64,000 bases of DNA, from NCBI GenBank assembly GCA_016722505.1, contig JADKJH010000002.1, positions 62,001 to 126,000 of the forward strand, written 5' to 3'. The translations under genes were made by a program, and so were the position numbers. The notes beneath the pieces are model-generated. The model was not told where the DNA came from, did no database searches, and saw nothing but the letters and a program-made list of their open reading frames with translations. Below, piece after piece: positions 24,518 through 35,201 of the stretch (within the stretch, counting starts at the first letter, position 1; every line of letters begins with the position of its first letter). This stretch comes from Holophagaceae bacterium (GTDB lineage: Bacteria; Acidobacteriota; Holophagae; Holophagales; Holophagaceae).

Positions 24518-27500
24518 GCCATCAGGACCCGGTCCCGGTCTTCGGGATGGATGGCATCGATCCACCACTGCCGGGTGGTGGGGACTTCGGCGATGGGGTA
24601 CCCGAAGGTGACCGTGATGGTGTCGCTCCATTGCAGCGTGTCCGTGGCGATGTCCCTGACCCAGATCACATCGCTGGTGGCCCGTTGAACCATCTGGTAC
24701 AGGTCGTTCTGGTCCCTCAGCGCCTGCTCCGCCTGCTTCCGTTCGATGGCGACAGCCACCTGGCCGGAAACGAATTCGAGCAGAACCTTGTCCCGGCCCG
24801 TGTAGGCGACTTCTCCAGAATAGCTTTGCAGCACCAAGGCGCCGATGGTGCGGGACCGGGATTTGAGGGGCACCCCGACCCAATCCATGGATTCAGATCC
24901 CACCACCGGCAGCAACTGGCTGGGGCCCTCCACGCGGGTCTCCCGGGTCAATAGCAGCGCTTTCCCGGTGCGGATCACTTGGCCCGTGAGGGTGCCATCG
25001 TTGAGCTTCCGCAGCCCCGGCGGGGGATCCTGTTCATCCACAAAGTAGGGGAAGGTCAGCTCATCCTTGTGCTCGTCATAAAGCGCCACGAAGAAGTTGC
25101 GGGCCGGCAGCAGGGTGCCGATGATCTCGTGGATCCGGCGGAATAGGTCCGGGAGCGTCTCGGCGGAATGGGCGGCCTCGGAAATGAGATGCAGCGATTC
25201 CTGCCTCAGTTCGTCTTGTTTGCGTTCGGTGATGTCCTGGCAGGTGCCGACCGCGCGCACTGGCCTTCCCTGATCATCTTGAAAGACGCGCCAGCGTTCT
25301 TCGACCACCTTGGTCCTGCCGTCCCGCGCGGAAATCCGGTGTTCGATGGCGCGCGACACATCCTGGTGCAGCGAATCCTGGAAGGCGAGATCCACCATGT
25401 CCCGGTCTTCGGGAGAAATCAGCGCGAGAAAGGCGGAGTGATTTGGTTTGAAGGTATCCAGATCGGTCCCGAAAATCTGGTGTGTCTGCTCAGACCAGAT
25501 CATTTCCATCGAAGGAATATCCGTCTCCCAGCTGCCGACCCGTCCGATGGCCTGCGCTGCTGTCAGGCGCTCCGCCAGCTGCCGCTGCTCGACCTCACCT
25601 TGGCGCAGCGCCTCTTCGGCGCGCTTCTGCTCGGTGATGTCCAGACAGGCGCCAGCCAGACCCGTGGGACGGCCCTGCTGGTCCACCAGTACTTCAACCT
25701 GGTTGAACAAGGTCCTGACCTCTCCATCCGGCCTCAAGATGCGGATGGTGTGGCTGTAGGGTTTTAAATCCGATATGGCCTGGGCCACATGGTCCCGGTA
25801 TTGGGCCTGATCCTCGGGATGCAGGCGCGAGAGGAAGTCCTCGTTGGAGGGTCGGTGGGAGCCGGGTTCTACGCCATAGATCCGGCATAGCTCATCAGAC
25901 CAGCTCAGCATCTTGGTCGGGATATCCCAGTTCCAACTGCCAAGATGGGACAGCCGCTGGGCCTCCTCCAGACGGGATTCGCTTAGCCGCAGCGCATCCT
26001 GGTCCCTTATGAGATCGGTGATGTCCTCGGAAATGAAACAGAACCTTGGAAGGCCCGTCTCGGATTTTTCGAGGGGCGCGATGGTCACCGAGAGCCAACT
26101 CTTGCGGTCCGGCATCTGGCCGCCCAGGACAAAGTGGACGGGCCGCCCAGCGGCTTCGGCCTCCCGGTAGCGGGCCAGCCAGACCTCTTGATCTTTGGGC
26201 GACATCCCGGCTTTCCTGGCCGTGGTGCCGACGATTTCGGAGGCCGTCCTTCCGTAGCTCCGGGCCATGGCCTCGTTGACCGACACACCGATCATCTCGC
26301 CCTCGGGGGTCACCTCGGTGACTCCCATCAACATCGGAGCGCCATTGTAGAAGGCCCTAAGCGTGGCCTCCCGCTCATCCAAAGCGCGAGCCATCTGCCG
26401 GCGCTCTGTCACGTCCTCGACCAGGTAGGCGAATCGCGGGCGTCCGTTGGGGCTCTTTCCCGTGCAGGCAAGGGTGACCGCCCAGCAGAGTTCCCGCCCC
26501 CCCATGGAGACGTTCAGTTCGAAATGAACCGGCACACCGGTGTCCTGGGCCTGATGGTACTGGTCCACCCATACGCCACGATGGTGGCCCGGCAGGCCCA
26601 GGTCGCTCACTCGCATGCCGGGGGCATCTTTCACGTCCACACCCATGGAAGCCGCGGCGGCTGCATTGATGGAGATGAAAATCACGTCCTCGTCTTCGGT
26701 GAACTCCGTGATGCCCATCTGGAAGGGTGCCCCGTCGAAAAATCCCCGCAGGATGCCCTGGCTGTTCCTCAGGGCAGCCTCCACCTGCTTCCAGGCGGTG
26801 ATGTCCCGCATGAACACCCGGGCGGCCACTGCCCCCTGGAACCGGACCCGCGTAATGCTGACCTCCACAAACGCGACCTTGCCGCGATGGCCGACCACGC
26901 GCAGTTCCTGGATGGGCATCGCTGCGCCGGTTTCAATGAAGTGCCAGCCCTGATCCTCTATGATGCGGCGGTCCTTGGCGTGGATGAACTCCAACATGGG
27001 TTTGCCGAGGATTTCATCCTCGGAGTCCACTTCGAACATCCGCAAGCCCGCGGGGTTCACGTAACGGAACACTCCCTCGTGGCTCACCACGAAGATGCAG
27101 TCCGGCGCGTTCTCCACAAGCTGCCGGTAGTTCTCCTCGCTTTCGGCCATGGCCTGCCAGGCAGTGTTCCGTTCGGTGATGTCGCGGAGGAAGACCCTCG
27201 CAGCCGTTCCGCCTTTCCAGGGAATGGGAGAGGTGATCGCCTCGACTTCCACCAATTTGCCATCGGGCCGGTCAAGCCGCAGCTCTGTGCGTTGGAGGGG
27301 GGTGGGATGCTGCTGAAAACCCCGGACGCGCTCCTGGATGCGGGGCCTGTCCTTATCGTGGACATTCTCCAGGACTGAATGGCCGATCAGATCCTCGGGT
27401 GAATGGATCCCGAAGATTTCCACTGCGGCGGGATTCAGGTAATCGAAGCGTGCATCGTATTCGATGAAGATAGGGTCCGGCGCGGTCTCCATCAGCTGCC

Positions 27501-28677
27501 TGAATCGCTCCTCGCTCTCCTGCAGGGCCGCCGCGCTCTCCCGCACCCGCTTTCGCAGCGTGAGGTGCCGGGCCAGGAACAGCAGCAGCATGCCGGCAGC
27601 GATCCCGGCCGCCAGGAACAACCGGTCGCGATTGCGCTCGGATAGCCACCGGCTGGAGTCGAACAGGAATCCGTCCAAACCCGCCGAGATGGGGAGGATC
27701 CCAAATTCCTTGTAGATCGCCAGGGTTCTCTCCCATCGTTCCCTGTGGATCTCGCCCACCGGGACAATGTCAGAAAGGATCAGCGTTTTCATGGCTTCCG
27801 CTTCGGACGCCATGTTTCCGGCGCGGATGCCACGCTCCTGGACGCCGGGCATCGCGAGAATCCAACCGCCGACTTCTTCTGGGTGCTGCAAGGCGTAGGT
27901 CCACCCTTTGGCGGCCGCCCGGCGGACCGCTTCCACGCGCTCGGGGTGCTTGCGCGCCTCATCGGTGGTGGTGAATAGGCAATCGCCGTAAAAATCCACG
28001 CCGTGGTCCGCGGGCCGCATGATGGAAACGGAAACACCCAGTTGTCCCATCTGGTAGGGCTCCACGCCAAAGTACCCGGACATGGCGTCCGTGTGGCCGT
28101 CGATGAGATCCCTGATATTCCAGGACTGGGGCAGGAAGTTGATCTTGGAAGGGTCGATGCCTTCGCGCATGAACATCGCCTTGGCCTGGATCTCCCCCTG
28201 GTTGAACTCCACCATGACCCGTTTGCCCACCAGATCTTTGGGCTCTTTAATGCCATCAACGGTCCGGGTCATCAACACGTAGGGCGAGTGCTGGAAGATG
28301 GCCGCCACCACCACCACCGGCAAGCCTTGGGCCCTCGCCACCAGGAGATCCGAATCGCCGATCCCATAGCCCGCTTTTCCTGCGGTCACTTCCCGGATGG
28401 GATCCCTGTGCGGGCCACCCTCCACCAGCTGAGCGTCGAGCCCTTCGGCGGTGAAGTACCCCATGCGCTGGGCCGCGTAATAGCCCGCGAATTGGAATTG
28501 GTGTTTCCATTTGAGCTGGATGGTGACTTTTTGCGGCTTGGGCGCTGCCTGCAACGCGGGCAATCCCAGCAGGATCAGGGCCGCCAGGAAGCCGCAGGCC
28601 AACCGCGCAATGATCCGCAGCTTCACCGGGTGAACCAAGCTCGCAGCGGCATGGGTGGATGGTGCGTGTAGGACCAA
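24518..28677 (-). pseudogene. Hybrid histidine kinase, N-terminal sensor part (NMT1-like, seven PAS, GAF), upstream of a frameshift
   Basis: Residues 20-45 are a signal or membrane segment. Residues 50-320 form an NMT1/THI5-like periplasmic solute-binding domain (IQLKWKHQFQFAGYYAAQ, then GYGIGDSDLLVARAQG). A membrane helix follows at about 345-365. Then come PAS domains opening with FRQLMETAPDPIF, YRQLVENAPDCIF, LRGFFDGAPFQMG, LRAFYNGAPMLMG, AQRLSHLGSWNWD and AQAIGRVGSWETD, a GAF domain (about 1165-1310), and a last PAS (YQMVQRATSDVIWV) cut by the frameshift. The frame stays open to 24292, but with nonsense residues after HPEDRDRVLMA. The NMT1-like module suggests sensing of a pyrimidine-like or other small solute outside the cytoplasm; the ligand is unknown. 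Confidence 0.85.
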
Positions 28678-28761
28678 ACCAAATCTCCCAAAGCTACTGA
28701 AGCCTACACCCCAAGTTCATGGGCGTTTAGCAAAATATCGAGATGTATTCAATATTTACAA

Positions 28762-30072
28762 TCAAATTGCATTATCCCAATTTCCCCGTGCCCCGAACCC
28801 ATACAGATAGCCATCGTCGCTGCCGCCGATGGCGAAACCGCCGTCGCCTGAGAGCTGGAAAGGCCAGTTCATGGCGGAGGTGTCGAAGCTGCCCAGGCCC
28901 GCGCCATTCTTGGCGTCCAGCACGTAGAAATGGCCGGGCGTGAGGCCGCCGCCTTTCTTGGGTTCTCCGGTGCCGAAGGAAACCAGGTTGTCCTCGCCGC
29001 CCAGGATGTGGTTGCTCGGATTGGGCCAATATTCCACACCCATGGACCAGGCCAAGGTGCCGCTGGTTCCAGCATCGTTCACGCGGTAGGCATACCCCAC
29101 CAGGGGCGCGCTGCTATTGCTCAGGCCAACCACGAAGGTGCCATCCGACGACATGCCCACGCAGCTGGAGGTGCTGATGCCAGCCTGGACATACTGCCAA
29201 TTGGCCGCGCCGCTCTGGATGAAGGTGTCGCGGTCGAAGTAGTAGATGCCGTTGGTGCCGCTGATGGCCGCGGCGAATCGGGTGCCGTCGGCGGACATGG
29301 CCACGGATTTCACGTAGGCGCCGCCGGAACTGGATTCCGCGACGAGGTTCCGGCTGGCCAGGGCCGCGAAGTGCTCCTTCACGAAACCGCGGACATCCGC
29401 TTCGGCGGGCTCCGCCATCGAACCGCTGGAGGGAATGGACCAGGTCTGCGACTGCACCAGGCCCGTCGAGGTGACCTGAAACAAGATCAGAGCAGGCGCC
29501 GAACCGTTGGGGTAGAAACCTGCCACCAGCCATTTTCCGTCCGCCGACATGGCCAGGCTCTGCACACTGTTGTCGGAGGAGCTCAGACCCGTGAGCGCCT
29601 GATACGCGTTGTTCTTCAATGTGTAGAGGTAGATCTGCTGGCCGCTGCCGCTGTAGGTGGCGCCGCAGCCTGCGGCCAAGATGGTTCCATCCGTGGACAT
29701 GGCGATCTGGTTCACACGGGAGCCCGTGAGCTGCGTCAACAGCACGCTGCCGTCGGTCACGGAGATGGCGCGCAGTTGGCCCGTGTAGGTGCTGGTGAGC
29801 CAGCCGCCGCCCGCCGCGATGGTGCCGCCCGCGTTCAATTTCACCCAGAACACGCCTTCGTAGGCGTTCTCCCACACATCGGACTGGAGCACTTGCCCCG
29901 CCTGGTTCAGCACGTAGAATCCGAAATTCGCCGTGGTGTCGAATTGAAAGGTTCCACCCGCAAGCACCCCGCCATCCTGGGATGCATCCGTGGTGTTGAA
30001 CCAGAGCCCCGGCGAAGCGGGCGGGTAGGTCCAGGACGAAGTCATGGTGGGCGGTAGGGCCGGTCCGGTCAT
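28762..30072 (-). CDS. WD40/PQQ-like beta-propeller protein
   Basis: The product is about 436 aa from ATG 30072, six bases after AAGGAG; an ATG 27 bases upstream lacks a site. At least five blades repeat the pattern hydrophobic-x-MSxDGxxxxAG: IAMSTDGTILAAG, LAMSADGKWLVAG, VAMSADGTRFAAA, VGMSSDGTFVVGL, LSGDGGFAIGGS. No signal peptide is present, so it is cytoplasmic or uses another route. It probably forms a closed propeller for protein binding. No catalytic residues or partner gene are evident; it stands alone. Confidence 0.82.
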   Translation of the reverse strand: MTGPALPPTMTSSWTYPPASPGLWFNTTDASQDGGVLAGGTFQFDTTANFGFYVLNQAGQVLQSDVWENAYEGVFWVKLNAGGTIAAGGGWLTSTYTGQLRAISVTDGSVLLTQLTGSRVNQIAMSTDGTILAAGCGATYSGSGQQIYLYTLKNNAYQALTGLSSSDNSVQSLAMSADGKWLVAGFYPNGSAPALILFQVTSTGLVQSQTWSIPSSGSMAEPAEADVRGFVKEHFAALASRNLVAESSSGGAYVKSVAMSADGTRFAAAISGTNGIYYFDRDTFIQSGAANWQYVQAGISTSSCVGMSSDGTFVVGLSNSSAPLVGYAYRVNDAGTSGTLAWSMGVEYWPNPSNHILGGEDNLVSFGTGEPKKGGGLTPGHFYVLDAKNGAGLGSFDTSAMNWPFQLSGDGGFAIGGSDDGYLYGFGARGNWDNAI

Positions 30073-30179
30073 CGCTAACTCCTTGAGGGGTGGAGCCATG
30101 ATAGACGAGAGCCAGGATTTGAGCCACGGGGTATGGAGTTTGAGGCACGGTGTCGAAGGCGCCGCTGGATCAGACCCGG

Positions 30180-30785
30180 TTAGATCTTCTCCAGCTGGAT
30201 GCTTCGGAATGTGCGCCCCAGCATCACACCCCGATCAGAAATCGTCCGCAACGGCAAGCCTTCGACCAGGCCGCCGAAGCGGCGATTGATGTCTGTGAAC
30301 GGGAGCACCAATGCCTGGACGGCCCTGCGCCAGTAGGGGATGCGCGCTTGGCCGTCGGGCATAAACTTGTCCACCACCGAGATGCGGCCGCCGGGCTTCA
30401 GGACGCGGCACACCTCGGACAGCACCGCATGGCCATCGGGGGCGACGGCGACGATGAGGTGCAGCAGCGCAGCATCGAAACTCGCATCCGGCACGGGCAG
30501 TGCCTGGGCATCCATAGTCGCGAGCCGCACATTGGCGAGGCCAAGCCGTGCGCGGCGCATGTTAGCTCTGGCGAGCATGGCAGGCACCAGATCCCCGCCC
30601 AGGACTTCGACATCGCGTGGCAGGAAGGGAAGATCCAGTCCGGTGCCGATGCCCGGAATCAGAAGCCTCCCACCCGGTTTCAGCGCCAGCGATGCAATGG
30701 ATTCCCTCCGGATGCCGCGCATCAGCCCCACCATGGCCAGATCATAGAATGGCGCTCCCAGGCGATAGACCAGGTCCCGTTTCAC
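30180..30785 (-). CDS. Class I SAM-dependent methyltransferase (UbiE/Methyltransf_11 type)
   Basis: The 201 aa product starts with GTG at 30783-30785, overlapping the murG stop (GTGA). Motif I reads LLIPGIGTGLDLPFL (first Gly of the usual E/DxGxGxG replaced but pattern intact), followed by the acidic beta-2 end LGGDLVPAML, then TMDAQALPVPDASFD and LKPGGRISVVD. The layout resembles UbiE-like enzymes or phospholipid N-methyltransferases. The substrate is unknown. Translational coupling to murG may mean an envelope or lipid role (inference). Confidence 0.88.
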   Translation of the reverse strand: MKRDLVYRLGAPFYDLAMVGLMRGIRRESIASLALKPGGRLLIPGIGTGLDLPFLPRDVEVLGGDLVPAMLARANMRRARLGLANVRLATMDAQALPVPDASFDAALLHLIVAVAPDGHAVLSEVCRVLKPGGRISVVDKFMPDGQARIPYWRRAVQALVLPFTDINRRFGGLVEGLPLRTISDRGVMLGRTFRSIQLEKI

Positions 30786-31879
30786 GGTTGTCCCGGATCG
30801 TCCAGCGCCCTCGCGAGATCATCCAGGCACAATTCCACGGCGCGGTTGAACTCTGGAGTTTTGCCCAATTTGATGCGGGCATAGGCATTGGCCATGTGGC
30901 TGGCCGCGTGGGCTTCGATATGGTCCGCCAGGTTGGGCTGCTGGCTGACCAGCACCGCGCGGTTTTCCAGCCCCAGGGCTTCGGCGTTCTTCTTCTGATG
31001 ATCGTGGGCGGAATTCGGCAAAGGGATCAGGATGGCGCCCCGGCCTGCAGCCTTCAGTTCCGCGCAGGTGCTCGCGCCAGCCCTTGAGATGACCAGACTG
31101 GACGCTTCCATGGCCTCGTGCATGGCCTCGATGAAAGGCACGATCTGATGACGGCTGCCGCGCGGCGCGTCCTTGATCCGTTCATATTCCTTCGCGCCCG
31201 TCTGGTGAAGGATCGTCCAGTCTGGAAACTGTTCCAGCAGCGGCGGCGCCGCGAGCAGCATCGCATCATTGATGGCCCGCGCTCCGCCGCTGCCGCCCAG
31301 CACCAATAGTTGGAACGGAGATTTCAGATCCTTCACCTTGCTGAATTCCCGAAGGAAAGAAGCCCGTATGGGCGTGCCCACCGTGAGGCAATCGGCTCCT
31401 GGCAACAACGGCATGACCGCGTCCATGCCGCACCACACGCGCTTGGCGTCCCTGGAGACGCGCCGCACCAATTCGCCGGGCGCAGCGTTGCTTTCATGCA
31501 GAAAATAAGGGATGCCCAAGGAACGCGCGGCGAGTAGCGCTGGTGCCGCGCCATAGCCGCCTGTGCCGATGACCGCCTTGGGGCGGTGCTTTTCCCACTG
31601 CGCTTTCAACTCCAATTTCGCGCGCCACAGCTTCCAGGCTGCACGCACGATCTTTAATGGCGAGCGCCCCAAAAAGCCTTCCACCTCAAAGAGCAGATGG
31701 GGCCATTGCGACTGAGGCAGCTTGGTGCCTTCGATGCCTCGGGCGGCACCCACGAACGCGATGGATAGGTGGCCCCAACGAGCTTTCGCACCTTCAGCGA
31801 GAGCCACCGCCGGGAAGAAATGTCCGCCCGTGCCACCGCCCGTGAAAACCAATGAGTCCTTGAATTCGGGTTTCGCCAT
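30782..31879 (-). CDS. murG: UDP-GlcNAc:undecaprenyl-PP-MurNAc-pentapeptide GlcNAc transferase
   Basis: MurG makes lipid II at the inner face of the cytoplasmic membrane. The 365 aa product has the N-terminal glycine loop VFTGGGTGGHFFPAVALAEG, FLHESNAAPGE, the second glycine-rich loop VLGGSGGARAIND and the UDP-GlcNAc site SRAGASTCAELKAAGRGAIL followed by HDHQKKNAEAL. All are standard for MurG. It is not in a dcw cluster here; only the methyltransferase is coupled downstream. Confidence 0.97.
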   Translation of the reverse strand: MAKPEFKDSLVFTGGGTGGHFFPAVALAEGAKARWGHLSIAFVGAARGIEGTKLPQSQWPHLLFEVEGFLGRSPLKIVRAAWKLWRAKLELKAQWEKHRPKAVIGTGGYGAAPALLAARSLGIPYFLHESNAAPGELVRRVSRDAKRVWCGMDAVMPLLPGADCLTVGTPIRASFLREFSKVKDLKSPFQLLVLGGSGGARAINDAMLLAAPPLLEQFPDWTILHQTGAKEYERIKDAPRGSRHQIVPFIEAMHEAMEASSLVISRAGASTCAELKAAGRGAILIPLPNSAHDHQKKNAEALGLENRAVLVSQQPNLADHIEAHAASHMANAYARIKLGKTPEFNRAVELCLDDLARALDDPGQP

Positions 31880-32214
31880 GCCTTAAAGACTAGCGGAGAG
31901 CTCAGAGCCCTGGATCTAGTAACGAGCCAGTGCAGGGTCCACGGAGAAATCAGGCTTCGATTTCCTCTCCTGGCCCCCTGGAAGATGGAATGGAAAGCAG
32001 GCTACCCGCGGTCAGGATCACTGCGATGGAAATCACAATTGTTTTTCAACGGCCCCATACCCCAAGAACCGCAAAGGGTTTAGCGTTTGCCGCGTTCGCT
32101 GGAGCCGGAATGCGGGAATTCTTGGTGAGACTGCGAACAGTCTCCACGATAGGATGGAGGGCGGTACTGAACTAACGTTTCCAGCCTCCTGACGATTCCT
32201 TTTTCGGAGTTTCC
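31880..32214. other. 335 bp divergent gap between murG and etfB
   Basis: No gene is supported here. It must hold the murG promoter and the etfBA promoter. A strong hairpin GAGACTG-CGAA-CAGTCTC lies at 32127-32144, about 70 bp before etfB, and could be an element of the etfB leader. CGGAG lies five bases before the etfB ATG. No riboswitch consensus was recognised. Confidence 0.5.
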
Positions 32215-32961
32215 ATGAAGATCCTCGTCGCTCTCAAACAGGTGCCGGACACCGAAACCCGGATCAAGGTGGCGGCGGACGGAAAATCCATCGATCCCGC
32301 TGATGTCAAATGGATCACCAGCCCCTATGACGAATATGCGCTGGAAGAAGCCATCCGCCTGAAAGAAAGCAAGGCCGCGGAAGTAACCGTGGTGAGCCTG
32401 GGCAGCGATAGCGCCAAGGATGTGCTCCGCAATGCGCTGGCTCTGGGAGCCGACAATGCCGTGCTGCTGAAAAGCGAGGCATCGGACCCCCTGGCCATCG
32501 CATCGGCCCTGGCCGCTTGGGCCAAGGGCAAGGGTTTTGATCTCATCTTGGCGGGCAACAAAGGCATCGGCGGCGACAATGCCTCGGTGGGACCGATGAT
32601 CGCCGAGCTGCTGGACATCGCCCAGGCCAACGTCGTCGTCAAACTGGAAATCGGTGATGGTACTTTCCGCGCCGAGCGCGAAATCGAAGGCGGCACCGAA
32701 GTCATCGAAGGGAAATTGCCCGCCGTCATCACCGCGCAAAAAGGACTGAACGAGCCCCGCTACGCCAGCCTGAAGGGCATCATGGGCGCCAAGAAAAAGA
32801 CCATTGAAGAAGTTGATGGCGCTGCGCCGTCCGGCTCCACCTCCGTGGTGGGCATGGTGATGCCGCCAGCCCGGCCCGAAGGCCGCAAGCTGGATGGGGA
32901 ACCCGCCCAGCAGGCCGCCGCCCTCCTAAGCGCCCTCAAGGACGAAGCGAAGATTTTCTAG
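32215..32961 (+). CDS. etfB: Electron transfer flavoprotein subunit beta
   Basis: EtfB binds AMP and pairs with EtfA to carry electrons from acyl-CoA and related dehydrogenases to the quinone pool. The 248 aa product begins MKILVALKQVPDTETRIKV and has the AMP-binding block LAGNKGIGGDNASVGPMIAE and LPAVITAQKGLNEPRYASLKGIMGAKKK. Normal length. CGGAG lies five bases before the ATG. etfA follows 53 bp later. Confidence 0.97.
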   Translation: MKILVALKQVPDTETRIKVAADGKSIDPADVKWITSPYDEYALEEAIRLKESKAAEVTVVSLGSDSAKDVLRNALALGADNAVLLKSEASDPLAIASALAAWAKGKGFDLILAGNKGIGGDNASVGPMIAELLDIAQANVVVKLEIGDGTFRAEREIEGGTEVIEGKLPAVITAQKGLNEPRYASLKGIMGAKKKTIEEVDGAAPSGSTSVVGMVMPPARPEGRKLDGEPAQQAAALLSALKDEAKIF

Positions 32962-33014
32962 GCGCGAAGGTCTTCATTGACGAAAAAACACAACTATTTG
33001 ATTTGGGGATTCCG

Positions 33015-33986
33015 ATGATTCTGGTGTTTTGTGAATTGAAAGACGGCAAGCTTCGAAAGCCTTCCACAGAAGCTCTTTCCGAAGGCCGCCGCCTGGCTGA
33101 TGCTTCGGGCAAGCGATTGGGCGCGCTGTTTGTGGGCGCCTCCACCGCCGGAGCCGCTGATGCCGCGAACTATGGCGCGGACGTGATCCTGACCGCCGAA
33201 GCCGCGCATCTGGCCTCGTACAGCAGCGACGCCTTCGCCAGCGCGATCTCGGATGCGGTGAAGGCCAAGGGCGCCACAGTGCTGCTTGGCGGCGCCACCG
33301 CCATGGGCAAAGACGCCCTGCCCCGTGCCGCGGCAAGACTTGGCGCAGGCTACGCGGGCGATGTCACGGGCCTTTCCATGGTGGACGGCAAATTGCAGGC
33401 CGTGCGCCCCGTTTACGCGGGCAAGGCATTTGCGACAACCGCCTTCAGTAGCGCCGTGCAAGTGGCCACCACGCGGCCCAATGTGTTCACCGCCGCTGAG
33501 AAGGCTGGCGCTGGCGCAATGGAAGCGCGGCCCGCCCCGGCTGGCGACTTCAAAGCCATCGTGAAGGAGATCCTGGCCAAGGGCACCGGCAAGGCGGATC
33601 TCACCGAAGCCAACATCATCGTCAGCGGCGGCCGCGGCATGAAGAACGGCGAGAATTTCGCCATCCTCGAAGAGCTTGCTGACGCGCTCGGCGCCGTGGT
33701 GGGGGCCTCCCGGGCCGCGGTGGACGCGGGCTGGGGCATCTCCCACAGCATGCAGGTGGGCCAGACCGGCAAGGTCGTGAGCCCTACGCTCTACATCGCC
33801 TGCGGCATCAGCGGCGCCATCCAGCACATCGCCGGCATGAGCGGATCCAAATACATCGTCGCCATCAACAAGGATCCCGAAGCGCCCATCTTCAAGCTCG
33901 CCTCCTACGGCATCGTGGGAGACCTTTTTGAAGTGGTGCCGGAACTGACCAAAGCCGCGAAGGCATTGGGTCTAGCTGCGCAGTAG
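33015..33986 (+). CDS. etfA: Electron transfer flavoprotein subunit alpha
   Basis: EtfA carries the redox FAD. The product is about 323 aa from ATG 33015; a TTG 12 bases upstream is less likely. The N-terminal half is EtfA-type (ILVFCELKDGKLRK). The C-terminal FAD domain contains IVSGGRGMKNGENF, GASRAAVDAGW, VSPTLYIACGISGAIQH and INKDPEAPIFKLASYGIVGD, all signature segments. It forms an operon with etfB and ends at a strong hairpin. Confidence 0.97.
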   Translation: MILVFCELKDGKLRKPSTEALSEGRRLADASGKRLGALFVGASTAGAADAANYGADVILTAEAAHLASYSSDAFASAISDAVKAKGATVLLGGATAMGKDALPRAAARLGAGYAGDVTGLSMVDGKLQAVRPVYAGKAFATTAFSSAVQVATTRPNVFTAAEKAGAGAMEARPAPAGDFKAIVKEILAKGTGKADLTEANIIVSGGRGMKNGENFAILEELADALGAVVGASRAAVDAGWGISHSMQVGQTGKVVSPTLYIACGISGAIQHIAGMSGSKYIVAINKDPEAPIFKLASYGIVGDLFEVVPELTKAAKALGLAAQ

Positions 33987-34000
33987 CGCGATCAATGGCG

Positions 34001-34053
34001 TGAAACGCAAGGACCACAAAGAAGGTCATCTTCTTTGTGGTCCTTGTGTTTCA
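34001..34053. terminator. 23 bp hairpin between convergent genes after etfA
   Basis: The arms 34001-34023 and 34031-34053 pair over 23 bp with one mismatch and a 7 nt loop. The arm reads TGAAACGCAAGGACCACAAA followed by GAA. A T-rich stretch follows at 34061-34068. The stem is built from words such as AAGGACCACAAAGAAGG. It lies 15 bp after the etfA stop and 60 bp before the stop of the convergent membrane-protein gene, fitting a bidirectional terminator. Confidence 0.75.
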
Positions 34054-34114
34054 GCTTTAGGTGTTTTTAACAGATGCTTCTTGGCATCTATGGTGGCAAG
34101 TCAAATAAGTACGA

Positions 34115-35056
34115 TCAAGCGTCGTCGTCATCGCCTGTAGGTAAGACTTCGAACGACTCCATAGTGTCCTGTGAATCATCCGTTTCTTTCGGATTCGGCT
34201 GAGGCCTGCGCTCGGGAGCATCTCCCTTGCTCGCGTTCCAGGCAAGGATCTTTAAAAAATTATCGTGCGTGATACGGCCTTCAAACAGGTTTTTATTCCA
34301 GCGGAGCAGGCAAAGCGATTTCCGCCGTCCAGGCTGCGGATCGTCGGCGACAATCTTCAATTCACCGCGTTTCACGACCTCCACCCGGGTGCCGTCCACG
34401 AAGGCCACAAGGGCCCAAGGGCCGTTGAACGCCACGCGCCAAACGCCGTGGTACTCAGCATCCAATTGAAGATACAATTTCCAGTTTTTCAAAGTCGCGG
34501 GTACGGTGGTGAACTCGGCCCAGGCATCTTCATAGGTCGGCGGATGGCCCAGGGCGGGTGCCAGCAACTCCTCGATCTGAGCTACATAATCCGCCGGAGC
34601 TGGCATTGCCAATTGTGTGGCATGAAGGCTCTGACGCTGGATGCGGCGCCGCCAATTCGGGAATTGCTGCACGTAGTAGAAAACAGGAAAGAACACCGAT
34701 AACCATGGAAAAACCGCATTAAGGGACGGCAGGCCCGGGAGATCCAGCGGCATCACTTTCCAGATTTCCATGAACGCGATGAACCCGAGCAGCAGGCCCT
34801 CGATGGGGTAGGCGAGGATGGCGATGCGATAGGTGGACAGGTTGCCTTTCGGCATGAGCCTGGGCAGCACCAGAGGCCCCAGCACCAGCAGCAGCAGCAG
34901 GAAAAGGAACCATGGGACGCTGGCCTTGCGCGGAAAGGCGTAGGAACACGCCGCGCCGACGGCCAGGGTGGCAAGCCCGCCTAAATGCGTATGCTGCACC
35001 TCGGTTTGGGAGCGCAAATAATCCGTGGCGGGGACGGCTTCTTCAAGGGTGAGCAT
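34115..35056 (-). CDS. Multi-pass membrane protein of unknown function
   Basis: The 313 aa product has hydrophobic segments at about 25-42, 47-65, 77-95 and 112-128, followed by a soluble domain from about 135. That domain holds helical TYEDAWAEFTTVPATLKNWKLYL and strands WRVAFNGPWALVAFVDGTRVEVV, and the protein ends in an acidic Asp-rich tail. No family is recognised. The soluble part may be cytoplasmic. It is a single gene on the minus strand. Confidence 0.8.
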   Translation of the reverse strand: MLTLEEAVPATDYLRSQTEVQHTHLGGLATLAVGAACSYAFPRKASVPWFLFLLLLLVLGPLVLPRLMPKGNLSTYRIAILAYPIEGLLLGFIAFMEIWKVMPLDLPGLPSLNAVFPWLSVFFPVFYYVQQFPNWRRRIQRQSLHATQLAMPAPADYVAQIEELLAPALGHPPTYEDAWAEFTTVPATLKNWKLYLQLDAEYHGVWRVAFNGPWALVAFVDGTRVEVVKRGELKIVADDPQPGRRKSLCLLRWNKNLFEGRITHDNFLKILAWNASKGDAPERRPQPNPKETDDSQDTMESFEVLPTGDDDDA

Positions 35057-35201
35057 TGGCTTTGGGATTTCCTGTAGCCATGATGCCAGGGATCATTGAA
35101 AGCAGGGTGAATTGTCGAAGCTGCGGAACTCAAATTCGCGGACTCGCTCTAATGTCCCGCTTAGGACCCATGGCCTCTCATCAATCTGCCTCCGCAGATC
35201 A

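Noticed and set aside
23384..24688. 434-codon plus-strand open frame opposite the histidine kinase
   Set aside because: Antisense shadow of strongly conserved kinase and receiver domains; composition is typical of GC-rich antisense frames.
32127..32144. Riboswitch in the etfB leader
   Set aside because: Only a single 7 bp hairpin is visible; no known aptamer consensus is present.
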